Below, in pieces: positions 15,796 to 23,881 of a stretch of 37,987 bases of DNA (positions within the stretch are counted from its first letter, which is position 1; every line of letters begins with the position of its first letter). Where the stretch lies: positions 1-37,987 of the forward strand of contig JAYOIK010000052.1 in the NCBI GenBank assembly GCA_038118725.1, written 5' to 3'. Below the pieces are notes generated by a model. That model was not told where the DNA came from, did no database searches, and saw nothing but the letters and a program-made list of their open reading frames with translations. The position numbers and the translations under genes are program-made. Origin of the DNA: JADHLJ01 sp038118725. GTDB taxonomy: Bacteria > Pseudomonadota > Alphaproteobacteria > Thalassobaculales > Thalassobaculaceae.

Positions 15796-16569
15796 CTAGC
15801 GTCCCTTGAACACCGGCGCTCGTTTTTCCGCGAAGGCCGCCTCGGCCTCCTTGTGATCGGCGCTGAACCAAAGCTCGGCGAAACCGTCGCGCTGCAGTTG
15901 GCGTACCGCCTCGGGTGGCTGATCTCCCGTCGCCTTGATGACTTTCTTGGTGAAGCGGAGCGCCATCGGCGCCGCCGCGCGCAACAACTCGGCGTGGGCG
16001 AGGGCGTCCTTGAGGGCCTCGCCCGGCGCCGCGAGTTGATCAACGATGCCAAGCGCCAGCGCTTCCTTCGCCGGAATCCGAACGCCGGTGGTCATCAGCC
16101 GCGAGGCGACGCGGGGGCCGCAATCGCGGACCAGACGGTCGATGCCGTTCCAAGCCGGAATGATCCCTAGCCGCGACTGCGGCCAACCGATCTCGGCGCG
16201 CTCGTCCGCGACCCGGTGATCGCAGCAAAGAAGGATCTCCGCGCCGCCGCCGAGCGCGTAACCGTTGACCGCGGCGATCACCGGCACCGGAAGCGCTTCG
16301 AGTAGGTCCATGGCTCGGCGCGTGCGCTCGAAATGCGCGTTGAGATCCTCCGGAGTTTCGATGGTGCGATATTCCTTCACATCGCCGCCGGTGCAGAAGA
16401 ATTTCTCGCCCGCCCCGGTAATCACAACCGCGTGGAGCCCGGTGTCGCTCGCGAGATCCTCAAGCGCCTCCAGCAGTTCGGTGGTCAGCCCGCTGCTGAT
16501 CGAATTGCCAAAGCCTTGCCGGTCAATGGTCAGGATCTCCACGCCGTCACGGCTCTCGCGTTTAAGCAT
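15796..16569 (-). CDS. enoyl-CoA hydratase/isomerase (crotonase) family protein
   Basis: A 257-residue crotonase-fold protein. The oxyanion-hole segments are present (FFCTGGDVKEY near residue 57 and NGYALGGGAEI at 102-112). Of the two glutamates of true enoyl-CoA hydratases, Glu111 is present but the second position (PE in rat hydratase) is Gln131 in GWPQSRLG. Simple hydratase activity is therefore doubtful; isomerase, lyase or decarboxylase chemistry is as likely. The ATG at 16569 overlaps the stop of the VOC gene by eight bases and begins the conserved sequence; the open frame upstream to 16638 is not family-like. Confidence 0.88.
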   Translation of the reverse strand: MLKRESRDGVEILTIDRQGFGNSISSGLTTELLEALEDLASDTGLHAVVITGAGEKFFCTGGDVKEYRTIETPEDLNAHFERTRRAMDLLEALPVPVIAAVNGYALGGGAEILLCCDHRVADERAEIGWPQSRLGIIPAWNGIDRLVRDCGPRVASRLMTTGVRIPAKEALALGIVDQLAAPGEALKDALAHAELLRAAAPMALRFTKKVIKATGDQPPEAVRQLQRDGFAELWFSADHKEAEAAFAEKRAPVFKGR

Positions 16570-17491
16570 CGGGCAACTCCTCGCGTTCGACAAAGTGCAT
16601 GAGAACCCCACCAAGCGCGGCGGGATGGACGAAACCAATTAGCGCGCGCCGCGAACCGGGTCGGCCCTTGGTATCGATGAGGCGGCGACCCTTGGCGCCG
16701 AGATCCGCCAAGGTCGCGTCAATATCCGGAGTCTTCAGCGCGACGTGATGCAGACCGGCGCCGTATTTCGCCACATAGCCCGCGATCGCGCCTTGGTCCT
16801 GTTTGGTCGTCCCCGCCGTGCCGTGTCGCATCTCAACACCATGGTTGGGATCAAAATTCTGCAGAAACTCCAACTCACAATCCCCGGTCGTCAGGAACGA
16901 GACCCGCAATCCGCCGACCGGTTCCGGCGGTCGATTGCGATAGATCACGCCGTACTTGTCCGAGGTAAAGCTCTCCACCGCGATGCTGACTTCCATGTCG
17001 GTTTGTCGGCTCTCGACCGAAAGGCCGATACGGTCGGCGAAGACGGCTTCCGCGGCCTGGTTGTCGGCGGAGGCGATGCCGAGATGGTCAATCCGTTCCA
17101 CCTTTCCGTTCGACGGGCCCGTCAACCCGAGAGGCGTGGTGAAACGGGTCGCGAGACCCTCGGTGGCGGATCTCGGGATAACCACCTGCTCGCCGCCGGA
17201 TAGCCCATGGCCGACACGGCTATCCGACGTGAAGCCGGAGGCATCGGCGGCGGCCCTGGGGTCCTCGGCGGCGAAGGCGATGTGGTCGACGCCGGCCCTA
17301 TCGCCCGTCAGGAAGGGATCGCCGACCTCGAAAAGCGCGACGGCCGTGGCGCCGACCCCGAATGCGGGGATCGGCCCCGCGTGCCCCTCCAGGGAGAGGC
17401 GCTCCAATCCGAGATCGCCGCCTAGAATTCCACAAGCCGCGTCCATGTCGCGAACCGCGAGCGCCACGTAGGCCAGGTCATATCCACTCAT
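16562..17491 (-). CDS. double VOC-domain protein, second half like methylmalonyl-CoA epimerase
   Basis: A 309-residue protein made of two vicinal-oxygen-chelate halves (about 5-125 and 130-303). The second half has the epimerase-like pattern RIDHLGIA (His136), CELEFLQ (Glu206/Glu208), LHHVALKT (His248/His249) and LIDTKGRPG. Where methylmalonyl-CoA epimerase ends with a Glu metal ligand (VLIEL), this protein has His299 in VLMHF. The first half has lost the first His (YVALAV). The start ATG at 17491 has AAGGTGG upstream. It is the first gene of the seven-gene operon, next to crotonase, which suggests an acyl-CoA epimerase, isomerase or dioxygenase role. Confidence 0.82.
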   Translation of the reverse strand: MSGYDLAYVALAVRDMDAACGILGGDLGLERLSLEGHAGPIPAFGVGATAVALFEVGDPFLTGDRAGVDHIAFAAEDPRAAADASGFTSDSRVGHGLSGGEQVVIPRSATEGLATRFTTPLGLTGPSNGKVERIDHLGIASADNQAAEAVFADRIGLSVESRQTDMEVSIAVESFTSDKYGVIYRNRPPEPVGGLRVSFLTTGDCELEFLQNFDPNHGVEMRHGTAGTTKQDQGAIAGYVAKYGAGLHHVALKTPDIDATLADLGAKGRRLIDTKGRPGSRRALIGFVHPAALGGVLMHFVEREELPDA

Positions 17492-17543
17492 CGTCGCCAC
17501 CTTGATCTCACCGCGAAATTGGGAGCATTCCCTCGCATCGGTG

Positions 17544-17572
17544 ATTGTATAGACTAGGACGCCGAATGTTAG
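17544..17572 (-). promoter_or_regulatory. candidate sigma70-type promoter for the seven-gene operon
   Basis: On the minus strand CTAACA (-35, 17567-17572) is followed after exactly 17 bases by TACAAT (-10, 17544-17549). The -10 matches five of six consensus bases and the -35 four of six. A start about seven bases downstream leaves a leader of roughly 45 bases before the VOC gene ATG at 17491. It sits in the only divergent gap of this gene group. Confidence 0.42.
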
Positions 17573-17597
17573 CGGCGAGAAGAACAAGGAGGCGATG

Positions 17598-18386
17598 ATG
17601 CTCGACAAGGTCGAGGCGGCCAAAAGCGATATTCCGGCGGGAATGACCGAGGCGGAGTGGCACGCGCGATGCGACTTGGCTGCGGCCTACCGCCTCGCGT
17701 CGCTCTATGGGTGGACGGATCTCAACAACACGCATTTTTCGTTACGCGTGCCCGATACCGAGGATGAGTTCCTGCTCAACCCCTTCGGCATGTTCTTTGA
17801 CGAGATCACGGCGTCCTCCTTGATCAAGGTGAATCGCGAGGGCGCGGTTATCGGTAACGCGGATTATCCGTTGAACCCAGCCGGCTTCGTTATCCATGGC
17901 GCGATCCATCTGTCCGAGGCGGCGCATAACTGCGTGATCCATACCCATAGCCGTTTCGGAACCGCCGTCGCGATGCAGAAACAGGGCTTGTTGCCGGCCA
18001 GCCAAAAGGCGCTGACGGTGATGGGGTGGACCGGTTATCACGATTTCGAGGGGCCGGCCCTGGACGCGGACGAGCAGCCCCGTATCGTCCGGGATCTCGG
18101 CGAGAAGCGGGTTTTGATCCTCAGGAACCATGGTTTGATGACGGTCGGCGCTACGGTCGGAGAAGCTTTCGTGTGGATGTACCGGATCGAAACCGCGTGC
18201 CGCCAACAGATTGACGCGCTGTCCGGTGGGGCCGAACTGATGCCGCTATCCGAGGCGACCCAGGCGAAATCCATCGACCAGGGCCGGAAGATGTACGGCA
18301 AGGGCGGCTTCATCGAGGTTGGTTTGGAGTGGCCTGCCTTGCTGCGTCAGTTGGAGCGCGCCGGGATGGATGATTATCGGGTTTGA
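17598..18386 (+). CDS. class II aldolase/adducin domain protein
   Basis: A 262-residue class II aldolase/adducin-domain protein. Zinc ligands are visible: His115 and His117 in IHTHSRFG and His178 in LRNHGLMTVG. The segment where fuculose-1-phosphate aldolase has its catalytic Glu reads GFVIHGAIH, as in many adducin-type members, so retro-aldol cleavage is not assured; decarboxylation or dehydration is possible. The AAGGAGG site at 17586-17592 favours the second ATG (17598) over the first (17595). It diverges from the seven-gene operon and precedes two TauE/SafE carriers, so it probably belongs to the same pathway. Confidence 0.87.
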   Translation: MLDKVEAAKSDIPAGMTEAEWHARCDLAAAYRLASLYGWTDLNNTHFSLRVPDTEDEFLLNPFGMFFDEITASSLIKVNREGAVIGNADYPLNPAGFVIHGAIHLSEAAHNCVIHTHSRFGTAVAMQKQGLLPASQKALTVMGWTGYHDFEGPALDADEQPRIVRDLGEKRVLILRNHGLMTVGATVGEAFVWMYRIETACRQQIDALSGGAELMPLSEATQAKSIDQGRKMYGKGGFIEVGLEWPALLRQLERAGMDDYRV

Positions 18387-18447
18387 TGGCATCGACCACG
18401 GTCGCGCGCCGACGTAGTCCCTTGACCAAACTTTGGAACGACATCGC

Positions 18448-19197
18448 ATGACCGTCGCCCCCGAACTCATAGCCTATGTTCTCGTGGTTTATCTTCTGGC
18501 GGGGATGGTTAAGGGGGTGGTCGGCCTTGGCCTTCCGACGATTTCCCTGGCTCTGATCGCCGCCGTGTTCGGCCTGAAGGAAGCCATGGTGCTGCTTCTG
18601 GTGCCGTCCTTTGTCACCAATGTCTGGCAAGGTATCACGGGCGGCCAGTTGCTGGTGATCATGCGGCGGATATGGCCGATGCTCGCCGTTCTGTGCGCCA
18701 CCACCTGGTTCGCCACCGGGATCATGATGCGAAGCGACGCCAAGCTGCTCTCCGCCGGGCTGGGTGTTGTCCTGATCATCTATGCCGCGATCAGTCTGGC
18801 CACGCCACAGATATCGCCCCCCGGAAAACGCGAGATCTGGATGGGGCCGGTGGTCGGATTTCTGACCGGTATCTCGACGGGGTTCACCGGGACGTTCGTG
18901 GTTCCTGGCGTGCTGTATCTCCAGGCGCTCGGCCTTGGGAAGGACGGACTGGTTCAGGCGATGGGGATCTGCTTTACCGTCGCCACCCTGGCGTTGGGGC
19001 TATCTCTGAACGGTCGCGGCTTCATGCCGACGGATCTTGGCCTGCTATCGGTGGCGGCGGTTGCGCCGGCGATCCTCGGCATGGTGCTGGGCCGCAAGGT
19101 CCGCGACAAATTGCCTGAAGCGAAATTCCGCAGGATCTTCTTTATCGCCTTGTTGATTCTGGGCGGGTGGATCTTGATCCGCTCCATCGTGCTTTAA
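18448..19197 (+). CDS. TauE/SafE-family membrane carrier, copy 1
   Basis: A 249-residue integral membrane protein with about eight hydrophobic segments. The N-terminal VKGVVGLGLPTISLAL and the central GFLTGISTGFTGTFVVPG are the two internally related halves of the TauE/SafE fold. Members move sulfite, sulfoacetate, other sulfonates or small organic acids across the inner membrane. The ATG at 18448 is the only start that leaves a normal N-terminus. It follows the aldolase gene by 61 bases and precedes a close paralogue by 29 bases or less. The cargo cannot be told from the sequence. Confidence 0.9.
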   Translation: MTVAPELIAYVLVVYLLAGMVKGVVGLGLPTISLALIAAVFGLKEAMVLLLVPSFVTNVWQGITGGQLLVIMRRIWPMLAVLCATTWFATGIMMRSDAKLLSAGLGVVLIIYAAISLATPQISPPGKREIWMGPVVGFLTGISTGFTGTFVVPGVLYLQALGLGKDGLVQAMGICFTVATLALGLSLNGRGFMPTDLGLLSVAAVAPAILGMVLGRKVRDKLPEAKFRRIFFIALLILGGWILIRSIVL

Positions 19198-19226
19198 CGA
19201 GCACTCGAAAGAAAGGATACCCGGCC

Positions 19227-19970
19227 CTGTCCATCGCGCTCATCGGATATATAGCCGCCGTTTACATGCTCGCCGGGGCGGTCAAGGGCGTCATCGGCTT
19301 CGGCATGCCGATTGTCTCGCTCGCGATGCTGGCGCCGGTGATCGGCTTGAAGGAAGCGATCATCGTCATGCTGGTCCCGTCACTAGTGACCAATATCTGG
19401 CAGGGCCTTACCGGTGGCCGGCTTCTAGAGCTCGCGCGGCGCCTATGGTTACTGCTCGGGCTTGCCTGCGTCGCCATCTGGTTCTCGACGGCGATCCTGG
19501 TCGCGTTTGACGGCGACGCGCTGAGTGTTGGCCTGGGGTTGATATTGATTCTTTACGCCAGCTTCGCCTTGGCGACTCCGCGTGTACCATCGCCGGGACG
19601 TCACGAGACCTGGATGTCGCCGGTTATTGGTCTATTGGCGGGGACGTCGATGGGGCTGACCGGGACGTTCGTGATGCCGGGCACGGTCTATCTTCAGGCG
19701 CTGGGTCTCGGCAAGGACGGTTTGGTCCAGGCGCTGGGGCTTTCCTTCGTCGTCACGACCCTGGCGCTCGCCGCCTCGCTCGGCGGACGCGCCACCCTGC
19801 CGCTGGATTTGATGGCGCTTTCGGCGGGGGTAATGGTGCCGGCCATGCTCGGCATGGTCCTGGGGAAGAAATGCCGCGACCGATTACCGGAGGCGTTGTT
19901 TCGCAAGATCTTCTTCGTCGCCTTGATCATCGTCGGTGTCTGGATCGTCGCCAAGGCGCTCTTCATTTAA
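19227..19970 (+). CDS. TauE/SafE-family membrane carrier, copy 2
   Basis: A 247-residue paralogue of the preceding gene; long stretches align without gaps, for example AVKGVIGFGMPIVSLAML against MVKGVVGLGLPTISLALI and LVTNIWQGLTGG against FVTNVWQGITGG. No ATG is available near the conserved start. The best-placed codon is CTG at 19227 with AAGGA nine bases upstream; the alternative is GTG at 19167, which would add 20 non-conserved residues and overlap the first copy by 31 bases. The pair probably arose by tandem duplication and may form a heteromer or carry two related compounds. It ends 15 bases before the convergent lpxL gene. Confidence 0.87.
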   Translation: MSIALIGYIAAVYMLAGAVKGVIGFGMPIVSLAMLAPVIGLKEAIIVMLVPSLVTNIWQGLTGGRLLELARRLWLLLGLACVAIWFSTAILVAFDGDALSVGLGLILILYASFALATPRVPSPGRHETWMSPVIGLLAGTSMGLTGTFVMPGTVYLQALGLGKDGLVQALGLSFVVTTLALAASLGGRATLPLDLMALSAGVMVPAMLGMVLGKKCRDRLPEALFRKIFFVALIIVGVWIVAKALFI

Positions 19971-19985
19971 GCTTTAAGTCCCTCT

Positions 19986-20900
19986 TCACTTGCCCCAGCG
20001 CCGGTGCAGCCATAGCCACTGACCGGGTGTCTCGCGGATCCATCCCTCGATCCAGCCATTGACGACGGTCATCAGACTGAGTGTATCGGCTTCGATGTTG
20101 CCGGTATTGGGAAGCTCCATCGGTGGCCAGAAGGTGACCCGGAACCGCGCGCCACCCAAGCGCTCGACCCGGGCGGGAACCACGGGGCAACGGTACTTCA
20201 GCGCGAAAACAGCCAGCGCCGGCGCGGTCTTGGCCGGGCGGCCAAAGAACGGCGCGTCGATCCCCTCGTTCAGCTTCTGGTCGACCAGCATCGCGATATG
20301 CCCACGATTGCGCATGATCCGCGCCAGCCGCATCGCCCCGCTCGGACCCTTGGGGATCAACTCGTCCTCGTGACGCCCGGCGGATTGGCGCAGCACCTTG
20401 TCGGCCAAGGGGGCGTTCATCGCGCGATAGACATTATGGAGCTTTACCCCGTTCGGCGCCGCCATGCGGGGAAGCAGCTCCCAATTCGCCAGATGCGCGG
20501 AGAAGAAGATCCCGGCCTCGCCGTCGTCGCGCAAGGCATGGATGTGCTCGCGCCCGACGACCTCGACGCGGGGATCGCCGCCGCTGAGATCCAGGTGACG
20601 CATGTGTGGAAACTCGCCGGCCACGCGCCCTAGATTGTCCCACATCTCGCGCACCACTTCCTCGATGCGCGCTTCGTCCCATTCGGGAAAGCAGTCACGC
20701 AGATTGCGCCTGGCGCGGTTGCTGACCGACAATCGTGGGCCGATGGTCCTGGCGATCGCGCCGCCGAGATTGGAGGCGCTATCGATCGACAGCATCTCCA
20801 TCAGCCGAATGCCGAGCCAGGTCGCGCCGCCGGCCGCCGGCCAGGTGATGAAGCGCTTGTGCCACGGTGATGGGGTCAGGCGCTCGTCAACCCGGACCAT
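19986..20900 (-). CDS. lpxL: lipid A biosynthesis acyltransferase (LpxL/LpxM/HtrB family)
   Basis: A 304-residue inner-membrane acyltransferase that adds a secondary acyl chain to Kdo-lipid A. The catalytic H-x4-E motif is His136 to Glu141 in SAHLANWELL. The block LVDQKLNEGIDAPFFGRPA and the C-terminal QWLWLHRRW are family signatures. One hydrophobic segment lies near the N-terminus. It overlaps lpxK by 14 bases and ends the msbA-to-lpxL minus-strand operon. Whether it is the LpxL or LpxM type cannot be settled, so the symbol is the generic one. Confidence 0.9.
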   Translation of the reverse strand: MVRVDERLTPSPWHKRFITWPAAGGATWLGIRLMEMLSIDSASNLGGAIARTIGPRLSVSNRARRNLRDCFPEWDEARIEEVVREMWDNLGRVAGEFPHMRHLDLSGGDPRVEVVGREHIHALRDDGEAGIFFSAHLANWELLPRMAAPNGVKLHNVYRAMNAPLADKVLRQSAGRHEDELIPKGPSGAMRLARIMRNRGHIAMLVDQKLNEGIDAPFFGRPAKTAPALAVFALKYRCPVVPARVERLGGARFRVTFWPPMELPNTGNIEADTLSLMTVVNGWIEGWIRETPGQWLWLHRRWGK

Positions 20901-21867
20901 GACTCAACCTCTTGTCCAGAAGCGCCGTGAGCGCCGCGTCGTCGTGCCATGCCAGGGAGATATCAACGCGCTCCACCTTGTCCTTAAAGGATTTGGGGAG
21001 CCTAACATGATCCTTGGCGGTGGTAACGAGTTGAGCGCCGGTGTTCGATGCCGCGGCGAGCAGGTTGTCCATTTCCGTCGTTGAGAAGGCGTGATGGTCG
21101 GCGAAAGCCTGGAATCCGGTCACGTCGAGATCGAGACCCTTCAGGCTCTCGTGAAATTTTTCGGGCCGGCCGATACCGGCGAAGCCGTGAACCCTATCCC
21201 CTGGTTTCAGGTGTTTACCGATTTCCGCGACGACATCGGCTCTTAACACCGGTAGATCTGGTGGAAGTGTCGCCGCGATGTGCTTTCTGTCCTCGCCGAT
21301 CAGCACGGTCGCGTCGGCGCGCCGCAAACCGCTTTCGACCGGTTCACGCAATGGGCCGGCGGGGTGTAGCCGTCGGTTGCCGAACCCAAAACCGCCGTCG
21401 ATCACGACCAACGACAGAGTCTTCCCCAAAGCCGGGTTCTGAAACCCGTCATCCATGATGATCAGTTCCGCGCCCGCCTCTCGCGCCGCCGCGGCGCCGG
21501 CGACGCGATCGCGCGCTACCCATGTCGGCGCGGTTTCGGCCAAGAGCAGGGCTTCATCGCCGACCTCGTCGGCCTGGTGTGTGTTGGGTTGGACCCGAAC
21601 AGGTCCCGTGAGGGAGCCGCCGTGGCCTCTGGTCAGGAACGCGATGGCGTATCCCACCGCGCTCAATCGAGCGCCAAGCGAAAGCGCGACCGGCGTCTTG
21701 CCGGCCCCGCCGGCCACGAGATTTCCGATGCATATCACTGGAATTCCCGCGTCTTGCGGCGAGCTGAAGCAATGGCGCGCCGCCGCCGCCGCCCAATAGG
21801 GAAGACTGAATGGCGTCAATAGCCGCGCCAAAAAGCCGTCCTCCGCCCAGAACCGCGGCGTCTTCAC
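20887..21867 (-). CDS. lpxK: tetraacyldisaccharide 4'-kinase
   Basis: A 326-residue LpxK, which phosphorylates the 4'-position of the lipid A disaccharide precursor at the inner membrane. The P-loop is GNLVAGGAGKT (residues 48-58), and the LpxK-specific MDDGFQNPAL (Asp139-Asp140) and NRRLHPAGPLREP segments are present. A hydrophobic stretch near the N-terminus fits the membrane anchor. Its ATG overlaps the stop of waaA (ATGA at 21864-21867), indicating coupled translation. Length is normal. Confidence 0.95.
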   Translation of the reverse strand: MKTPRFWAEDGFLARLLTPFSLPYWAAAAARHCFSSPQDAGIPVICIGNLVAGGAGKTPVALSLGARLSAVGYAIAFLTRGHGGSLTGPVRVQPNTHQADEVGDEALLLAETAPTWVARDRVAGAAAAREAGAELIIMDDGFQNPALGKTLSLVVIDGGFGFGNRRLHPAGPLREPVESGLRRADATVLIGEDRKHIAATLPPDLPVLRADVVAEIGKHLKPGDRVHGFAGIGRPEKFHESLKGLDLDVTGFQAFADHHAFSTTEMDNLLAAASNTGAQLVTTAKDHVRLPKSFKDKVERVDISLAWHDDAALTALLDKRLSHGPG

Positions 21868-23147
21868 GAGATTTTCCGGCTCGTGGAGCGGGACACCAAC
21901 GTCTCGAGGTGGTCGTGAACGACTTCCACCACCCGCATACCTTCCTTGACGTAGGCGCGCGCGTTTCGGGTGAGCTGGCCGCGTCTGGCCTCGTCGTTGA
22001 AGAGCGCGGCCAAGGTCGGCGCCAAATCCTCCGCGCCGTTCAGCGGCGCGACGCCATCGGCGGCGATCATTTCGGACGCGGTCTCCTGATTCTTCGACAT
22101 AAGCGGGCCGAGAATGATGGCTGTGTCGAAATGCGCCGGTTCGATTGGGTTATGCCCGCCCACCGGAACCAGCGAGCCGGCGACGAACACGATCGGCGCG
22201 AGATCAAAGAACAGCGCCATCTCGCCCAGCGTATCGGCGATATAGATGTCGGTGTTCGCGTCGATGGGCTGGCCTAGCGATCGTCTGGCGGTTGAGAGGC
22301 CTCGCTCGGCGGCGAGGAGAGCGATTTCCTCGCCGCGGTGCGGATGCCTGGGCGCGATAACCGTCAGGAGCTCGGGCATATCAGCGTGGAGCGTGACATG
22401 CGCGTCGAGGACCGGAACGTCCTCGCCGGGGTGGGTGCTTGCGGCGAACCACAGCGGACGTCTCCCGCGCTGCTCCTCCAACGTGGCTGCTTCGCTCGCG
22501 TCGAGGGGGAGCGGGTTCGCGGCGCGTTTGAGGTTTCCGGCCACGGCTACCCGCGACGCGCCAAGTTCGGTGAACCGCGCCGCTTGCCGCGGATTTGTCG
22601 CCAGTACCAGATCCACCCGCGAGAACAGGGAAGCCGCCGCGCTTTTGACCTTTCGCCAACGTGAGAACGACCGCGCCGACATCCGGGCATTCACCAGGGC
22701 GATCGGGATCCCACGCGCCTTGGTGCGCGATATCTGTCCGGGCCAGAACTCGGATTCCATGATCACGAGCAGGTCCGGGCGCCAATGATCCAAGAACCTA
22801 TCCACCCAGGCGGGCCGGTCCACCGGTACGAACTGATGCAGTGCCCGTTCGGGTAGGCGCTCGGCCAGCAGGGCCGCCGACGTGACGGTGCCGGTCGTGA
22901 CAAGGACATGGCGATCGGTGGCGTGCTCCAGTAAACGGTCAATGAGCGCCAAGGCGGCCATGCTTTCTCCGACGCTTGCCGCGTGCAGCCAGACAAGGGC
23001 GCCCGCGGGGCGCGGCAGGCCCGCGATACCGCGGCGTTCGGATAGCCGCGCCGGATCTTCCTTGCCACGCTTCACCCGCCGTGACAGCAACAACTTGATC
23101 GCCGGGGCGCCCAAGGTCATCAGACCTTCATAGAGCGGAAGCATCAT
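21864..23147 (-). CDS. waaA: 3-deoxy-D-manno-octulosonic acid transferase (Kdo transferase)
   Basis: A 427-residue GT-B fold Kdo transferase (GT30) that adds Kdo to lipid IVA. The probable catalytic base is Glu61 in HAASVGES, and ESEFWPGQI, VNARMS and the C-terminal GGHNPIEPA donor-binding segment are all present. An N-terminal hydrophobic segment anchors it. The ATG at 23147 overlaps the stop of the DUF374 gene (ATGA) and is followed directly by a second ATG. An open frame continues 77 codons upstream but runs through the neighbouring gene and is not family-like. The number of Kdo residues added cannot be inferred. Confidence 0.95.
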   Translation of the reverse strand: MMLPLYEGLMTLGAPAIKLLLSRRVKRGKEDPARLSERRGIAGLPRPAGALVWLHAASVGESMAALALIDRLLEHATDRHVLVTTGTVTSAALLAERLPERALHQFVPVDRPAWVDRFLDHWRPDLLVIMESEFWPGQISRTKARGIPIALVNARMSARSFSRWRKVKSAAASLFSRVDLVLATNPRQAARFTELGASRVAVAGNLKRAANPLPLDASEAATLEEQRGRRPLWFAASTHPGEDVPVLDAHVTLHADMPELLTVIAPRHPHRGEEIALLAAERGLSTARRSLGQPIDANTDIYIADTLGEMALFFDLAPIVFVAGSLVPVGGHNPIEPAHFDTAIILGPLMSKNQETASEMIAADGVAPLNGAEDLAPTLAALFNDEARRGQLTRNARAYVKEGMRVVEVVHDHLETLVSRSTSRKIS

Positions 23148-23872
23148 CGGTCCTTCCGCCTTTCCTTGACCTCTCCGGGTTTGGCTTGCGCGACGGGCTC
23201 GTGTCCGAAATGGCGGTCGGCCCGGTCGGTCACCTCGATCAGGCGCGCCTCGATAAGTTGGCGATACTCCTCGAAGGCTTCCGGGGTCAATGTCTTGGGA
23301 ACGTGAATGGGCGCGCCCCAGATTATCACGCCGCGGGTAAAGGGTCGGGCGATCAGCATTCTGTCCCAGGTATCGCAAACCTTGCGGTGCTTGACGCTCC
23401 AGGCGCTGGGGACAATGGGAACGCCGCTCAATCGGGCCGCCGCCACGACTCCGGGACTAAGATGCATCCGAGGACCACGGGGGCCGTCCGGCGTGATGCC
23501 CACGGATATGCCGCCGCGCAGCGCCTTGATCAAATTTCGCAACCCGGCGGCCCCGCCCTTGCCCTTGGTCGAAGAGCCCCAGATGGTTTGAAAACCTAGC
23601 CGTTGAATGGCGTTGGCGATGACCTGGCCGTCCGGGTGAGGGGATTGCAGCATGGCCAGCGGCTTGTTTCTCGGCCAGCTCACGGTCATTTGCATGATCC
23701 GGCTGTGCCAGAATACCGCTATCACCGGCTGACCGGGAGCGCGAACCTGCGGCGCCACTTCGGCGTTCGGTCCTTCCCAGTTAATCGACCACGCGGTGAG
23801 TTGTATAAAACGAGCGAGAATCCAGCCCAGGAGGCGTTGGCCAATCTCGCTGCGCAGCATGCGTTTTAGCAT
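23144..23872 (-). CDS. DUF374 lysophospholipid acyltransferase-like protein
   Basis: A 242-residue DUF374 protein, a family related to glycerolipid acyltransferases and commonly linked to waaA. FWHSRIMQM (residues 54-62), GSSTKGKGGAAGLRNLI and ITPDGPRGPRMHLSPG are its signature blocks. In these proteins HSRIMQ takes the place of the acyltransferase H-x4-D motif. There is one N-terminal amphipathic or hydrophobic helix. It begins nine bases after the stop of msbA and its stop overlaps the start of waaA, so it is translated as part of the lipid A operon. A role in acylating or handling a lipid A intermediate is likely but not proven. Confidence 0.88.
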   Translation of the reverse strand: MLKRMLRSEIGQRLLGWILARFIQLTAWSINWEGPNAEVAPQVRAPGQPVIAVFWHSRIMQMTVSWPRNKPLAMLQSPHPDGQVIANAIQRLGFQTIWGSSTKGKGGAAGLRNLIKALRGGISVGITPDGPRGPRMHLSPGVVAAARLSGVPIVPSAWSVKHRKVCDTWDRMLIARPFTRGVIIWGAPIHVPKTLTPEAFEEYRQLIEARLIEVTDRADRHFGHEPVAQAKPGEVKERRKDR

Positions 23873-23881
23873 CGCCTCGGT

